Source of the DNA: Segatella copri
GTDB taxonomy: Bacteria > Bacteroidota > Bacteroidia > Bacteroidales > Bacteroidaceae
Length of the DNA stretch: 64,000 nucleotides
Reading direction: 5' to 3'
Assembly: GCF_949820605.1 (NCBI RefSeq)
Contig: NZ_CATKVU010000006.1
Coordinates: forward strand, 186,001 to 250,000
Under the pieces are notes generated by a model. The model saw only the letters and a list, made by a program, of their open reading frames with translations. It was not told where the DNA came from and ran no database searches. A program made the position numbers and the translations under genes. The first letter of the stretch is position 1. Each line of letters starts with the position of its first letter. Positions 1-9,815 of the stretch are shown here, one piece after another.

Positions 1-2692
1 GTACACTCAGTCCCAATGAGTAAGTACGGTATAATGGATAGTTGCGCTTGTCGTCAATACCCATCGTACTGTTGACAACATAGCTATTTATCATTGGTGT
101 CAAACCTTTATATCCGGTGATTGTTCCAATGTTGCTAATGTTGCATGATACACGCAAGGAACGAATAAGCTTGCTCCTCAAAGGCACATTGTAGCCTATT
201 GTCAGATGCTCGAAGTTCAGGTAGTCACCTTTTTCAAGCCAGTAGTCAGAGACTCTCTGGTCTATGATGTTCTTCTTTGGAGCATCCTTAAAGACATTGT
301 AGTCTGGGAAGCAAGCCATGCTTGTGTAAGCCAGTCCTGTTCCGTTGAAAATCTTGTGCCCGAATGCTCCATTCATCTGTATGGAGACATAGTAATTCTT
401 GTATCTGAAACTGATGTTTGAGCCAAGGATCACCTTTGGTGTGGCTTGTCCTGCAATGTATCGGTCGCCTCCGTCGCTCAAATCCACCTTGCCATTATGA
501 TCAAGGTCCTCTATGTCGTAAGAATAGCTGCCGTTCTCGTTCTTGACAAGTCCCTTGCAATGGGGTAGGTAGAAAACGCCAAGCGGCTGTCCAACTATCT
601 GATAGACCACGTTGTTGTCGCCGCCATTTTGACCAGCACCATCCAATGATCCAATAGCGGTGATGTTCGCTGCCGACATGTTCATTCCATTGTAATCACC
701 ACTTAGCGAGATAAGTTTGTTGCTTTGAAACGACAGATTCATATTGATGTTAAGATCCATGTCCTTCTTGCTTATTGGCTGCACGGACAAGCCCAGCTCA
801 AATCCGCGGTTTGACATTGAACCGATGTTTGCCAGCAATGTATTGTATGCGAATGGTGGAACCGGAACCTCATAGGCATAGAGCATGTCGGTGGTCTTGG
901 AATAGTAATACTCCGCTGTAAGCATAAGCCTGTTGGCAAAGAGACCAATGTCCGCACCGAGGTTAAACGTTGTCTTCGTTTCCCACTTCAAGTCAGGATT
1001 GTTGTTTCTTACCATACCAAGGGTTACTGTCGGAGAATTCTTAATCGGAACAATGCCTGTCTGCCTTACAGTATTCATGGTTGTGTAGGCTGTGATACCG
1101 CCAAGATTGCCGGCCTGTCCCAGACCCGTGCGGAGTTTTAGCACTGACAGCGGTTTTATGTTGGCAAGGAAGCTTTCCTTCTTCATGTCCCAAGTGAATG
1201 ATACAGATGGGAAGAATCCCCATGTGTTGTTGTCACCAACCATTGACGATCCGGCACCGCGTGCATTAACTGCTAAGGTATATCTGTCAAGCAGATTATA
1301 AGTGATGCTTCCCATTACAGAAGCCAGAGACTGGTCTTCGTAAGTGCTTTCTGTTCCACCATACGGACGGGCTGCCGTCGCACCGAGATTGTCGTAATGA
1401 AAATCGTTTGTAGGTATGCCCTTGGCATACACCCAGAAAGCTGTTTTTCTCAGCTTTCTGTATTCACTGCTTACTCCAGCAGAGACCTTATGTATGCCGA
1501 ACCTTTTGTTGAAATCAAGAGATACATTGCCAAGCCATTCCTCTTTCTTGAACTCACCACGGTACACGTTGCCTTGTGCCCATACCCATGTCGGACAGAA
1601 TTGTCCGTTTTCGGTAGAGCCATACAGGTAAGAGCCGAAGGTGGATACACGCCAGTTCTTATTGAAATCGTAGCTCAGCTTTATGTGCGCGTCAAAGTTC
1701 AAATCCTTGGAGTCGTTTTTCTCTTCAAGCAATATCCCGGGTGGGTTGACATGCGTTGCAGATTCGTTTTTCAGCCAGTTCCCATGCTCGTCAGTACCAG
1801 CAGGGAAAGTTGGGTTCTGGCATGCTGCGGAATAGAACAGCATCTGCGTATCAAAGATGTCATGGTTCTTGAATGAAGAGCCGAAAACTCCGAATTCTCC
1901 GGTTAGTCTGTCATTGAAGGCTTTCTGGGTTACATCAACTTTGGCAACAAAAACGTTATAGTCCATCTTCTTGATGATGGTGTTGTGGTCCATTACTCCG
2001 AAAGATGCACGATAGTTTGACTGTGGCGTACCTCCGCTGAATGCAAGGTAATGATTGTTCACCATACCCGTGCGTGTTATCACTTTGTAGTTATCGGTAT
2101 TGAAACCTCCGTTGTTGCAATAGATACCCAATGCCTTTGCTGTTGCAACATATTCAGCAGCATTGAGCATCTCCAGGTGTTTGTACATCTGCTCGAACCC
2201 CACATTACCCTCATACGAAATCTGGAATCCTCGTCCTGTGCCTTTCTTGGTTTTCACCTCTATAACACCAGACGCTCCACGTGAACCATACATGGCGGTC
2301 TCCGCAGCATTCTTTAATATACGAAAACTCTCGATGTCTGCAGGATAGATGGTTGATAGGGTAAGTACGTCAGAAGTGACACCATCAATCAGCACTAAAG
2401 GGTCATTGCCTCCGATGATGGAGGTTGTACCACGTACTCGCACACTATTGAGCATAGCCATACGATCCAGACCGTTGGATGTCACATTGACACCAGCAGC
2501 CTGACCACTCAACACGTCAAGGGCGTTGTTGGCCGCACCCTTGTTGGAATGATTTCCAACTATCTTTATTATATTACTTCCATTGTCAATGGAATCTTTC
2601 CGTTCTGCAGGAACTTGCTTTTGTGCATGAGCCAAAGAACTGCAAAAGAGCGCAATGAGAAGTAATGTAAAATCTTTTTTGCTCTTTGCCAT
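1..2692 (-). CDS. SusC/RagA-like TonB-linked outer membrane receptor, 3' end cut by window edge
   Basis: This is an outer membrane receptor of the SusC/RagA type, which imports glycans or other large ligands with TonB energy. The reading frame is open for about 897 codons from ATG at 2692 to the first base of the window. A signal peptide ends at AHAQ (about residue 24). A plug domain follows at once (VRGTTSIIGGNDPLVLIDG, then AMYGSRGASGVIEVKTKKG), then the beta-barrel with typical GNVGFEQ, FPSVSFTWD and DLKWETKTTFN segments. The last residues seen, RTYSLGLSV, are those normally found a few residues before a SusC stop, so very little is missing. The usual N-terminal carboxypeptidase-regulatory-like domain is absent. 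A SusD partner, if present, lies left of the window. A -7 box (TATCTTTG on the minus strand, 2735-2742) lies 43 bases upstream of the start codon. The substrate is unknown. Confidence 0.88.
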   Translation of the reverse strand, partial: MAKSKKDFTLLLIALFCSSLAHAQKQVPAERKDSIDNGSNIIKIVGNHSNKGAANNALDVLSGQAAGVNVTSNGLDRMAMLNSVRVRGTTSIIGGNDPLVLIDGVTSDVLTLSTIYPADIESFRILKNAAETAMYGSRGASGVIEVKTKKGTGRGFQISYEGNVGFEQMYKHLEMLNAAEYVATAKALGIYCNNGGFNTDNYKVITRTGMVNNHYLAFSGGTPQSNYRASFGVMDHNTIIKKMDYNVFVAKVDVTQKAFNDRLTGEFGVFGSSFKNHDIFDTQMLFYSAACQNPTFPAGTDEHGNWLKNESATHVNPPGILLEEKNDSKDLNFDAHIKLSYDFNKNWRVSTFGSYLYGSTENGQFCPTWVWAQGNVYRGEFKKEEWLGNVSLDFNKRFGIHKVSAGVSSEYRKLRKTAFWVYAKGIPTNDFHYDNLGATAARPYGGTESTYEDQSLASVMGSITYNLLDRYTLAVNARGAGSSMVGDNNTWGFFPSVSFTWDMKKESFLANIKPLSVLKLRTGLGQAGNLGGITAYTTMNTVRQTGIVPIKNSPTVTLGMVRNNNPDLKWETKTTFNLGADIGLFANRLMLTAEYYYSKTTDMLYAYEVPVPPFAYNTLLANIGSMSNRGFELGLSVQPISKKDMDLNINMNLSFQSNKLISLSGDYNGMNMSAANITAIGSLDGAGQNGGDNNVVYQIVGQPLGVFYLPHCKGLVKNENGSYSYDIEDLDHNGKVDLSDGGDRYIAGQATPKVILGSNISFRYKNYYVSIQMNGAFGHKIFNGTGLAYTSMACFPDYNVFKDAPKKNIIDQRVSDYWLEKGDYLNFEHLTIGYNVPLRSKLIRSLRVSCNISNIGTITGYKGLTPMINSYVVNSTMGIDDKRNYPLYRTYSLGLSV

Positions 2693-3290
2693 TTTCTATT
2701 TCTTTTACTTTGGTTATGGATGATTTCCGATAAGCAAAGATAAGGTGCAATACATTAAAAAACGTATATAAACTCCAATATTTATGCATTATTAACGATA
2801 AAAATCGAAATACCTCGAGTAAATCTCTATCACAGCCGCACCTGCCCGAGAATATAACGATTCGTGGAGTTTTTTGAGAATGTAAAAAATTTGTGTTTTT
2901 CCATTATTACATCACAGGTCAGCAACCATTATTATATATTTGTATCTTAATGTTATCGTATTAAAGAATAATGGTAAAAGTCATGAAATTTTTCAAATGT
3001 AGTCAATGTGGCTACGGATATTTTTGGCGTTCTCTCATAAATAGTATATCTTTATATGTACGTAACCATCTGATAATCAAATGGTATTTTGTAGGAAAAA
3101 GAACCAAAAACTACTTTTTAAAGTGGACTCCTTTATTTATCTCCAAATATCGGGTTAAATATTTAAATATCTTTAGTTATTGCAACCGTAACACCATTGT
3201 CGCAGCTTCGTCAATGCCTTTCAATCTCATCGCAATCGCAATGTAATAATACTGCCGTACCTTTGCAACCGTAATCAAACGATATAGGTT
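2693..3290. other. Intergenic region between divergent receptor genes
   Basis: This 598-base AT-rich gap separates two divergent TonB receptor genes. A minus-strand -7 box TATCTTTG (2735-2742) faces the SusC-like gene. A plus-strand TACCTTTG (3258-3265) precedes the next receptor by 25 bases; no clear -33 box is visible for either. The word TGCAACCGTAA occurs at 3181-3191 and again at 3264-3274. A 91-codon open frame (2971-3246) has no recognisable features and I do not call it a gene. Confidence 0.5.
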
Positions 3291-6107
3291 ATGAATGCTA
3301 AAAGGGGAATTATTGTATTAGGATTGCTCTCGGCGGCTAGCATGCCAACGTGGGCGCAACAGATTAAGGGTGTGGTTATCGACCAGAAATCGAAAGAGAC
3401 ACTCATCGGTGCAGTCGTCACTGTGGATGGAACCAACGTGAAGGCTATCACCAACATCGACGGAAACTTCCAGATTGATGGATTGGATAAAGACAAGAAA
3501 TATACACTATATATAAATTATGTAGGATATAAGACTCAAAAAATTGACGGGGTTCAGGCGAAGGACGCAGACCAGGTGATCGCGCTGCAACCTGATGAAC
3601 AGCAGCTGAAAGAGGTGACCGTTACCGCAGTGGAAAGGCGTAATACGGATGCGGCAATGATACAGGTGGCCAAAAGCAGTCCCGTCATCGTGAGTAATGT
3701 TTCGGCACAGGAAATATCCAGAACTCAGGATACGAATGCGGGTGAGGTGATACGCCGAGTGCCAGGCGTGAGCCTCATCGACGATAAATTCGTGATGGTT
3801 CGCGGATTGTCACAGCGCTACAACAATGTGTGGGTGAACGGAGGAGCAGTGCCTAGTTCTGAGGCTGATTCCAGAGCATTCTCCTTCGACATCATCCCAA
3901 GTTCGCAGATTGACAACCTTACCATAGTGAAGTCGCCAACGGCTGAATATCCCGCTGATTACTCAGGCGGTTTCATCATCGTCAACACCAAGGAGATTCC
4001 GGCAGAAAACAGTTTCAACATCGCCGTGGGCGGAAACTGGAATACATCTTCTGCCTTCAAGGACTTTTCTTACTCAAAAGGTTCCGGAACCGATTTCCTT
4101 GGGTTCGATAATGGCTTGAGAAACCTGAATGGGGGCATCCATGCTGACTTGAATCCACAGCTCGATGCCAACGGAAAACCAGTGGGCGATTATGCTACTT
4201 CGCTCCTGGGCAACGGATTCAATAATGATTGGCTCATCAAGAACAAGAAGCCTTTGGGCGACTTGAAACTGGCAGCCAGCCTGAACCAGCGCTGGATGCT
4301 CGGCGGAAGAACACTCGGCATGCTCGCCGCCCTGAACTATACCAACGAATACCGCACCTACGAGAACATGGAGAACAATCTCTATGGCATCTATGATGCG
4401 GCAAACGACAAGCCAAACTATCTTCGTCACTCTATTGACGATCAGTATAATAATAACGTAAGACTCGGAGCAATGCTCAACTTCACCTTTCTTTCCAAGG
4501 ACGGCAATCACAAGTATCAGCTCAAGAACATCTTCAACCAGTTGGCTACCAGCCGATATACCTGGCGTGATGGCGTGAGCGCCCAGTCGAACCTGGAGCG
4601 AAGCGCAGAGTATTACTACCGCAGTAGAACTACATATAACGGTCAGCTTACCGGTAAGCACACCTTCACTAGCGATGCCCTTGACTGGAGTATCGGGTAT
4701 GCGTATGCCAACCGCCATTTGCCTGACCGTCGTAGATACCTCATCGACGATGCTCTAGAATCGGGCGTTTATGCCCTGAGCACCGGCAACGACATATCCC
4801 GCGAGTGGACTCAACTCGACGAACACATTCTCTCTCTTGGTGTAAATGACAAGCACCACTTCAAGTTTGGCAACTTTGAGCCAGACTTGCAAGTGGGTGC
4901 CTACGGGGAGTATCGCAGCCGAGAATACCAGACCCGCAACTTCATCTACAACTGGAATGTTTCAGATAACAACCTGCCATCCGACTTCCGCCACAGCGAC
5001 ATCCCAACCCTGCTCTCCAGCGAGGCAAACATGGGTTACGACAAGCTGTATCTTCTGGAGGAAAAGCAGATGCGCAACAACTACCGCGGACACAACACCT
5101 TAGGCGCAGGATACCTGGCGTTGTCTCTCCCCTTTGGCAAACTCGGCATCCACGCCGGTGTCCGCTTCGAGCATAATGATATGGAACTCATCTCCAATTC
5201 CCGTGACTACGAGAAGAGTGAATCGAGCCGTCATTACAAGACCGATGATGTTTTTCCATCTCTCAATACAACATATAAGATCAACGACCAGCACCAGGTG
5301 CGACTGTCGTATGGCCGCAGTATTAACCGCCCGGAATTCCGTGAAGTATCGTCGTCGGTGTATTACGACTTCGACCTTGCCAGCAATGTGCAGGGAAACA
5401 CTGAGTTGAAGAACTGTTATGTCGATAACCTCGACCTGCGATATGAGTGGTATCCATCCCGTGGAGAGCTCATTTCGCTGGCAGTCTTCTACAAGCACTT
5501 CGATTCTCCTATCGAGTGGACCTATACGGTGGCTGGTGGCACTGACTTGATTTACTCTTACAAGAATGCGAAGAGTGCTAACAACTATGGTGTGGAGCTG
5601 GATATCAGAAAGAATCTCGGATTCATAGGATTGAAGGATTTCAGTTGGTCGTTTAACGGTGCTCTCATCAAGAGCAAGGTGCAGTTTGAGAAGGGAGCGA
5701 AGGAAGAAGACAGACCGATGCAGGGTCAGTCGCCATACCTTATCAACACCGGCATCTTCTATAAGAACGAGCCATTAAAGATGGATATCGCCCTGCTTTA
5801 CAACCGTATAGGCAAGCGAATCATCGGTGTGGGCAGAAGCGAGGGAAGCACAGGCGATGACTCCAACGCCAGAGTGCCTCACAGCTACGAGATGCCCCGC
5901 AACACCATCGACTTCTCGCTGGCTAAGAAATTCGGCGAGCATCTGGAGCTGAAGCTCAACGTAAGGGATCTTCTTGCAGAAAAGATATATTACAAGCAGT
6001 TTGCCGATGTAACGTATAGCGACGGAAGCAAGAAGGAAGTAGAAGAAATAGCAAGATGCTACAAGCCGGGCAGAAACATCGGTTTGCAGGCAATCTATAA
6101 ATTTTAG
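3291..6107 (+). CDS. TonB-dependent receptor with carboxypeptidase-regulatory-like N-terminal domain
   Basis: This is an outer membrane TonB-dependent receptor of 938 residues. A signal peptide ends at MPTWAQ (about residue 23). A carboxypeptidase-regulatory-like beta-sandwich spans about 25-105 (IKGVVIDQKSKETLIGA, then TNIDGNFQIDGL). The plug spans about 130-235 (VRGLSQRYNNVWVNGG, SSQIDNLTIVKSP, GGFIIVNTKE). The remainder is beta-barrel and ends in a terminal Phe (QAIYKF), as barrel proteins inserted by BamA usually do. It is not SusC-like: it lacks the SusC-type barrel and has no SusD neighbour. The gene 62 bases downstream encodes a surface lipoprotein on the same strand, so the two probably form a receptor-lipoprotein pair. 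The ligand is unknown. Confidence 0.9.
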   Translation: MNAKRGIIVLGLLSAASMPTWAQQIKGVVIDQKSKETLIGAVVTVDGTNVKAITNIDGNFQIDGLDKDKKYTLYINYVGYKTQKIDGVQAKDADQVIALQPDEQQLKEVTVTAVERRNTDAAMIQVAKSSPVIVSNVSAQEISRTQDTNAGEVIRRVPGVSLIDDKFVMVRGLSQRYNNVWVNGGAVPSSEADSRAFSFDIIPSSQIDNLTIVKSPTAEYPADYSGGFIIVNTKEIPAENSFNIAVGGNWNTSSAFKDFSYSKGSGTDFLGFDNGLRNLNGGIHADLNPQLDANGKPVGDYATSLLGNGFNNDWLIKNKKPLGDLKLAASLNQRWMLGGRTLGMLAALNYTNEYRTYENMENNLYGIYDAANDKPNYLRHSIDDQYNNNVRLGAMLNFTFLSKDGNHKYQLKNIFNQLATSRYTWRDGVSAQSNLERSAEYYYRSRTTYNGQLTGKHTFTSDALDWSIGYAYANRHLPDRRRYLIDDALESGVYALSTGNDISREWTQLDEHILSLGVNDKHHFKFGNFEPDLQVGAYGEYRSREYQTRNFIYNWNVSDNNLPSDFRHSDIPTLLSSEANMGYDKLYLLEEKQMRNNYRGHNTLGAGYLALSLPFGKLGIHAGVRFEHNDMELISNSRDYEKSESSRHYKTDDVFPSLNTTYKINDQHQVRLSYGRSINRPEFREVSSSVYYDFDLASNVQGNTELKNCYVDNLDLRYEWYPSRGELISLAVFYKHFDSPIEWTYTVAGGTDLIYSYKNAKSANNYGVELDIRKNLGFIGLKDFSWSFNGALIKSKVQFEKGAKEEDRPMQGQSPYLINTGIFYKNEPLKMDIALLYNRIGKRIIGVGRSEGSTGDDSNARVPHSYEMPRNTIDFSLAKKFGEHLELKLNVRDLLAEKIYYKQFADVTYSDGSKKEVEEIARCYKPGRNIGLQAIYKF

Positions 6108-6169
6108 AGACTATCCGTAGAATTTCAAGAAAGATAATATTAGATATTTGTTTAATAAAACAGAAAACA

Positions 6170-7699
6170 ATGATGAACAAGATGTATTTTTTAGGATGCG
6201 TGGGCATCCTCGCAGCATCTGCTATGTTGAGCAGCTGCAGCAGTGACAATGACGATCCAACTCCTTCTCCAAATCCTGGATCAGGAGTAGTTTACAAGTG
6301 GACAACCAATGGCGGCTTGAAGGCTTGCGACCACATCCTCTTCGGAACAGATGACAAGGAAAACGCCAACGGAACACAGATTGGCAACGGCGACCAGGAA
6401 TTCGTCTTCACAGGCAAGCAGACTTTGAAGAAAGGCACTTATCTCCTCAAGGGATGGGTATATATTGCAGATGGTGCTGAGCTTACCATCGAACCGGGAA
6501 CTATCATCAAGGGCGACAAGCAGACCAAGGCGGCACTCATCGCTGAGCGTGGCGGCAAGCTCATCGCCAAGGGTACAGCCACAGAGCCTATCGTCTTTAC
6601 ATCTGAAGAGGCTGCCGGTAGCAGAAAGCCTGGCGACTGGGGTGGCATCATCCTCTGCGGCAAGGCTAAGAATAACCAGACTGAGCAGCAGATAGAGGGT
6701 GGTCCTCGTACCAAGCATGGTGGCGCAGATGATGCTGACAATTCAGGAGCCTTGAGTTATGTACGCATTGAGTTTGCCGGTTATCCATTCCAGAAGGATA
6801 AGGAGATTAATGGTTTAACCTTAGGTTCTGTGGGTTCAGGCACAGAGATTGACCACGTTCAGGTATCTTATTCCAATGATGATTCCTTCGAGTGGTTTGG
6901 CGGTACAGTAAACTGCAAGTATCTCGTAGCCTACAAGGGATGGGATGATGATTTCGATACCGATAACGGTTTCTCAGGAAAGGTGCAGTATGGTCTTTCT
7001 CTGCGCGACAGCAAGATAGCCGATACCTCTCAGAGCAACGGTTTCGAGAGCGACAACTGTGCTGATGGTGCAACCGTGGATCCTCGTACCAAGGCAATCT
7101 TCTCTAACATCACCTTTGTAGGTCCTAAGGTATTGGATTCTAAGTTCCAGAACACCACAGATTATATCACTGCCGGAGCATACAATCCAAACAACGGTTC
7201 AGCCCTCGGCAAGTTCCAGTCAGCCATGCAGATTCGCCGTTCTTCTAACCTCAACTGCATCAACTCTGTAGCCTTAGGCTGGCCTATCGGTTTGATTGTT
7301 GATGGGGAGAAGGGTGAAACCGTGAAGGATGCCAAGGATGGCAAGTTCAAGCTTCAGAATGTATATTTCGCTGGTATGGATGCCGTTGGTACTGATGCCA
7401 ACAAGAAGTATGAGGATTATCTCTACGATGCAGCGAACAAGAAGGATATCGACAAGAATCAGAAGTCATACAGCAACACCTTCTTCTTCTCAGAGCAGAG
7501 CAACAAGTATTTTGATTCATGGACTTCATTGGTTGGTGCAGATGGCTATACTCCTATTGCAGGAAGCCCATTGCTTGGTGCCGCAAGTTTCACTGGCTGG
7601 ACAGGTTTCGACACCGTAACCTACATCGGAGCCTTCGATGGCAGCAACAACTGGATGAGCGGTTGGACCAACTTCGACCCTCAGAATGCAAAGTACTAG
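6170..7699 (+). CDS. Surface lipoprotein with predicted right-handed beta-helix, receptor partner
   Basis: This 509-residue lipoprotein has lipobox LSSC (Cys about 23) followed by SSDNDDP. Acidic residues at that place are the known Bacteroidota export signal that puts lipoproteins on the cell surface. The body carries short repeated beta segments with G, N and D turns (ADGAELTIEPGTIIKG, GGKLIAKGTATEPIVFTS, DWGGIILCGKAKNN, DDSFEWFGGTVNCKYLVAY), which suggests a right-handed parallel beta-helix. Relatives I recall from Flavobacteriia and Bacteroidia also sit beside TonB receptors and are often mislabelled as transporters. It probably captures ligand for the receptor encoded just upstream. A strong hairpin terminator lies 73 bases after the stop. 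The ligand cannot be read from the sequence. Confidence 0.75.
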   Translation: MMNKMYFLGCVGILAASAMLSSCSSDNDDPTPSPNPGSGVVYKWTTNGGLKACDHILFGTDDKENANGTQIGNGDQEFVFTGKQTLKKGTYLLKGWVYIADGAELTIEPGTIIKGDKQTKAALIAERGGKLIAKGTATEPIVFTSEEAAGSRKPGDWGGIILCGKAKNNQTEQQIEGGPRTKHGGADDADNSGALSYVRIEFAGYPFQKDKEINGLTLGSVGSGTEIDHVQVSYSNDDSFEWFGGTVNCKYLVAYKGWDDDFDTDNGFSGKVQYGLSLRDSKIADTSQSNGFESDNCADGATVDPRTKAIFSNITFVGPKVLDSKFQNTTDYITAGAYNPNNGSALGKFQSAMQIRRSSNLNCINSVALGWPIGLIVDGEKGETVKDAKDGKFKLQNVYFAGMDAVGTDANKKYEDYLYDAANKKDIDKNQKSYSNTFFFSEQSNKYFDSWTSLVGADGYTPIAGSPLLGAASFTGWTGFDTVTYIGAFDGSNNWMSGWTNFDPQNAKY

Positions 7700-8143
7700 A
7701 AAAAGATTAGTACCAGAACAAGAATTAGAATCGCTAATTTCTATTTTGACTATAAGGTTTTCTTTTATTGGGGCATGGCGCAGTGATTTGCGCCATGCTT
7801 TTTTTGTAGTATTGAGAAAAATGAGGCAATAGCATTTTTTGTAACAGTTCAAAAAACAGAGAAGCATCGTGAAATATTAGTCATACATTTGCAGTAAAGA
7901 TGATGACCTACAATCCCTATCTCTTCTAAGGAAGTAACCATGAAGGTTGATGAAAAAAGCAACTTCAAACAACATCTCTCCATTTTTACTTTTTTTTATC
8001 AAAAAAAAAAATGATATTGCGAAGAAATAGCTATCTTTGCAATATTATATAATAAAATCGCATAAGTATGCCAACAAACAAGAATGCTCAACAAAGATAT
8101 AAGATACTGGACAGATGTTTCAGTAACATTAAAATATAAGACA
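7700..8143. other. Intergenic region before pabB
   Basis: This 444-base gap holds the terminator at 7773-7805, an A/T-rich stretch with long T and A runs near 7990-8011, and a -7 box TATCTTTG (8032-8039). The box would start a transcript about 100 bases upstream of the chosen pabB start. I see nothing else in it. Confidence 0.6.
7773..7805 (+). terminator. Rho-independent terminator
   Basis: A perfect 10-bp stem (GCATGGCGCA with TGCGCCATGC, 6-base loop) is followed by seven T. It ends the receptor-lipoprotein transcription unit. Confidence 0.9.
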
Positions 8144-9133
8144 ATGAAACAAAATATTATAGACTGTATCAATCATTTGGCTAACGAAAAGGAGCCTTTC
8201 CTTTTTGTCGTCAACTATGCAGGTTCGGAAGCATACATACGGAAGCTATCTGAAATAGCTATCGATGAATGCCTTTATGACTTTGAGGGTATAACCAATG
8301 TAAAACGGCAGTCACTCTCTTCGGTTACCAAACATCCGACGTGGAAAGTGTCTGAGCCAAATTTTGAAGATTACACGAAAAGTTTTGAAACTGTCAAAAG
8401 CAACATCCTGCGTGGAAACTGTTATCTTGCCAACCTTACTTGTAAGGTGGCTGTGGACTGCAACCTTACGTTGGAGGACATCTTCCTACGTGCTAAAGGC
8501 AAGTATAAGATTCTACTAAAAGACAATAATAGCAATAGGCAGTTCGTGTGTTTCTCGCCGGAAACATTCGTGAGGATAAAGAACGGAATGATATTTTCTT
8601 ATCCGATGAAAGGAACCATTGACGCGTCCTTACCCGAAGCAGAGCAAGTGTTGATGAGCGACAAAAAAGAAGCTGCCGAACATGCTACCATTGTGGATCT
8701 GATTCGAAATGACCTTAGCCGTGTGGCGGAGCATGTAAGGGTGGATAAATACCGTTATATTGATGTGCTCCATACCAATAAGGGGAATATTCTCCAGACC
8801 AGTTCCGAAATAAGTGGCAAGTTGCCAACTGGTTATCAAAAGCACATCGGAAACATATTGGATGCAATGTTGCCCGCGGGTTCCATAACAGGTGCGCCAA
8901 AGGACAAGACTATGGAAATAATCCATGAGGCGGAAGGGTATGACCGTGGATTCTATACAGGAGTCATGGGTATATATAATAATGGTGAACTCAACTCGGC
9001 TGTAATGATACGCTTTCTTGAATATGACGGTCTGGGAACGTATTTCAAGGCAGGAGGAGGCATTACTTCGAAGAGTGATTGCAGTAAAGAATACGAGGAA
9101 GTGTTACAAAAAGTGTATCTTCCTTTTGAATAG
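8144..9133 (+). CDS. pabB: Aminodeoxychorismate synthase component I
   Basis: This chorismate-binding enzyme converts chorismate to 4-amino-4-deoxychorismate, the first committed step to p-aminobenzoate and folate. It has about 329 residues, short for the family, so it is essentially the catalytic domain alone. The signature segments are present: FVCFSPETFVRI, YPMKGTID, DLIRNDLSRVA, and near the end GSITGAPKDKTMEII with YTGVMGIY. The frame is open from 8084, but I chose the ATG at 8144 because the family homology begins with MKQNIIDCI and the 20 residues before it look untranslated. The pabC-like gene starts 13 bases downstream, so the two are co-transcribed. The glutaminase partner PabA is not nearby and may be shared with tryptophan synthesis. 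Confidence 0.9.
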   Translation: MKQNIIDCINHLANEKEPFLFVVNYAGSEAYIRKLSEIAIDECLYDFEGITNVKRQSLSSVTKHPTWKVSEPNFEDYTKSFETVKSNILRGNCYLANLTCKVAVDCNLTLEDIFLRAKGKYKILLKDNNSNRQFVCFSPETFVRIKNGMIFSYPMKGTIDASLPEAEQVLMSDKKEAAEHATIVDLIRNDLSRVAEHVRVDKYRYIDVLHTNKGNILQTSSEISGKLPTGYQKHIGNILDAMLPAGSITGAPKDKTMEIIHEAEGYDRGFYTGVMGIYNNGELNSAVMIRFLEYDGLGTYFKAGGGITSKSDCSKEYEEVLQKVYLPFE

Positions 9134-9146
9134 AATAGATTTTAAT

Positions 9147-9752
9147 ATGGCACAGCAATTCGTAGAGACAATAAAAATTGTGAATGGAAAGACACAAGCT
9201 CTTGCATACCATCAGGACAGAATGGAAAGAACGATCTGTAAGTTCTTTCCTTCATTATGCAATGCGTCCATGCCTTCATTGGAAAAACTGATAAATCCAA
9301 CGGAAAGTATGGATTTTTACAAGGCGAGAGTGGTGTATGGCAAACAAGGCGTTGAAGCAGTAGAATATGCTCCGTATTTTATTCGAAACATAAACTCCCT
9401 TCAAGTGGTCGCAGACGACACGATAACGTATGGCTATAAAAGTACCGACCGCAGTCGCCTCAATGCCTTGGTCGCACAGAAAGGAAACTGTGACGACATC
9501 ATCATCGTCAAACATGGACTTTTAACGGATACCTCATTCACGAACCTTGCCATATTTGACGGCAAACATTGGGTGACTCCCAGACATCCCTTATTGCCAG
9601 GCACAAAAAGAGCCGCACTATTGGACAAGGGAATGATACAAGAAGCAGATATTACATTGGAAGATTTGCGAAATGCCAACAAGGTAAGTCTTTTTAATGC
9701 GATGATTGACTTTGGTGAAATAGAAATAGCAATAGAGAATGTCCACTTTTGA
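9147..9752 (+). CDS. pabC: Aminodeoxychorismate lyase-like class IV aminotransferase
   Basis: This is a PLP-dependent fold-type IV enzyme of about 201 residues. Next to pabB it most likely releases p-aminobenzoate and pyruvate from aminodeoxychorismate. The segments that fit are FYKARVVYGKQG, YGYKSTDRSRLNAL (the YKSTDR motif contributes the PLP Lys), DDIIIVKHGLLTDTSFTN and TPRHPLLPGTKRAALLDKG. The frame extends upstream into pabB, but ATG 9147 (MAQQFVETIK) avoids the overlap and matches where homology begins. It is shorter than the usual 260-280 residues, as is common for Bacteroidota PabC. A stand-alone branched-chain aminotransferase is unlikely because of the operon with pabB. Confidence 0.87.
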   Translation: MAQQFVETIKIVNGKTQALAYHQDRMERTICKFFPSLCNASMPSLEKLINPTESMDFYKARVVYGKQGVEAVEYAPYFIRNINSLQVVADDTITYGYKSTDRSRLNALVAQKGNCDDIIIVKHGLLTDTSFTNLAIFDGKHWVTPRHPLLPGTKRAALLDKGMIQEADITLEDLRNANKVSLFNAMIDFGEIEIAIENVHF

Positions 9753-9815
9753 ACATTCTCTATTTCTTCTGATATACAAGATATTTTATGGTTGTAGCGA
9801 ACATGGCTACTAAAA

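Noticed and set aside
2971..3246. A 91-codon frame beginning MVKVMKFFKCSQCGYGYF
   Set aside because: Only one CxxC, no family pattern, AT-driven composition and an overlap with the presumed promoter region of the next receptor.
4074..4718. 214-codon antisense frame inside the TonB receptor gene
   Set aside because: It is fully covered by a well-supported sense gene and has no domain.
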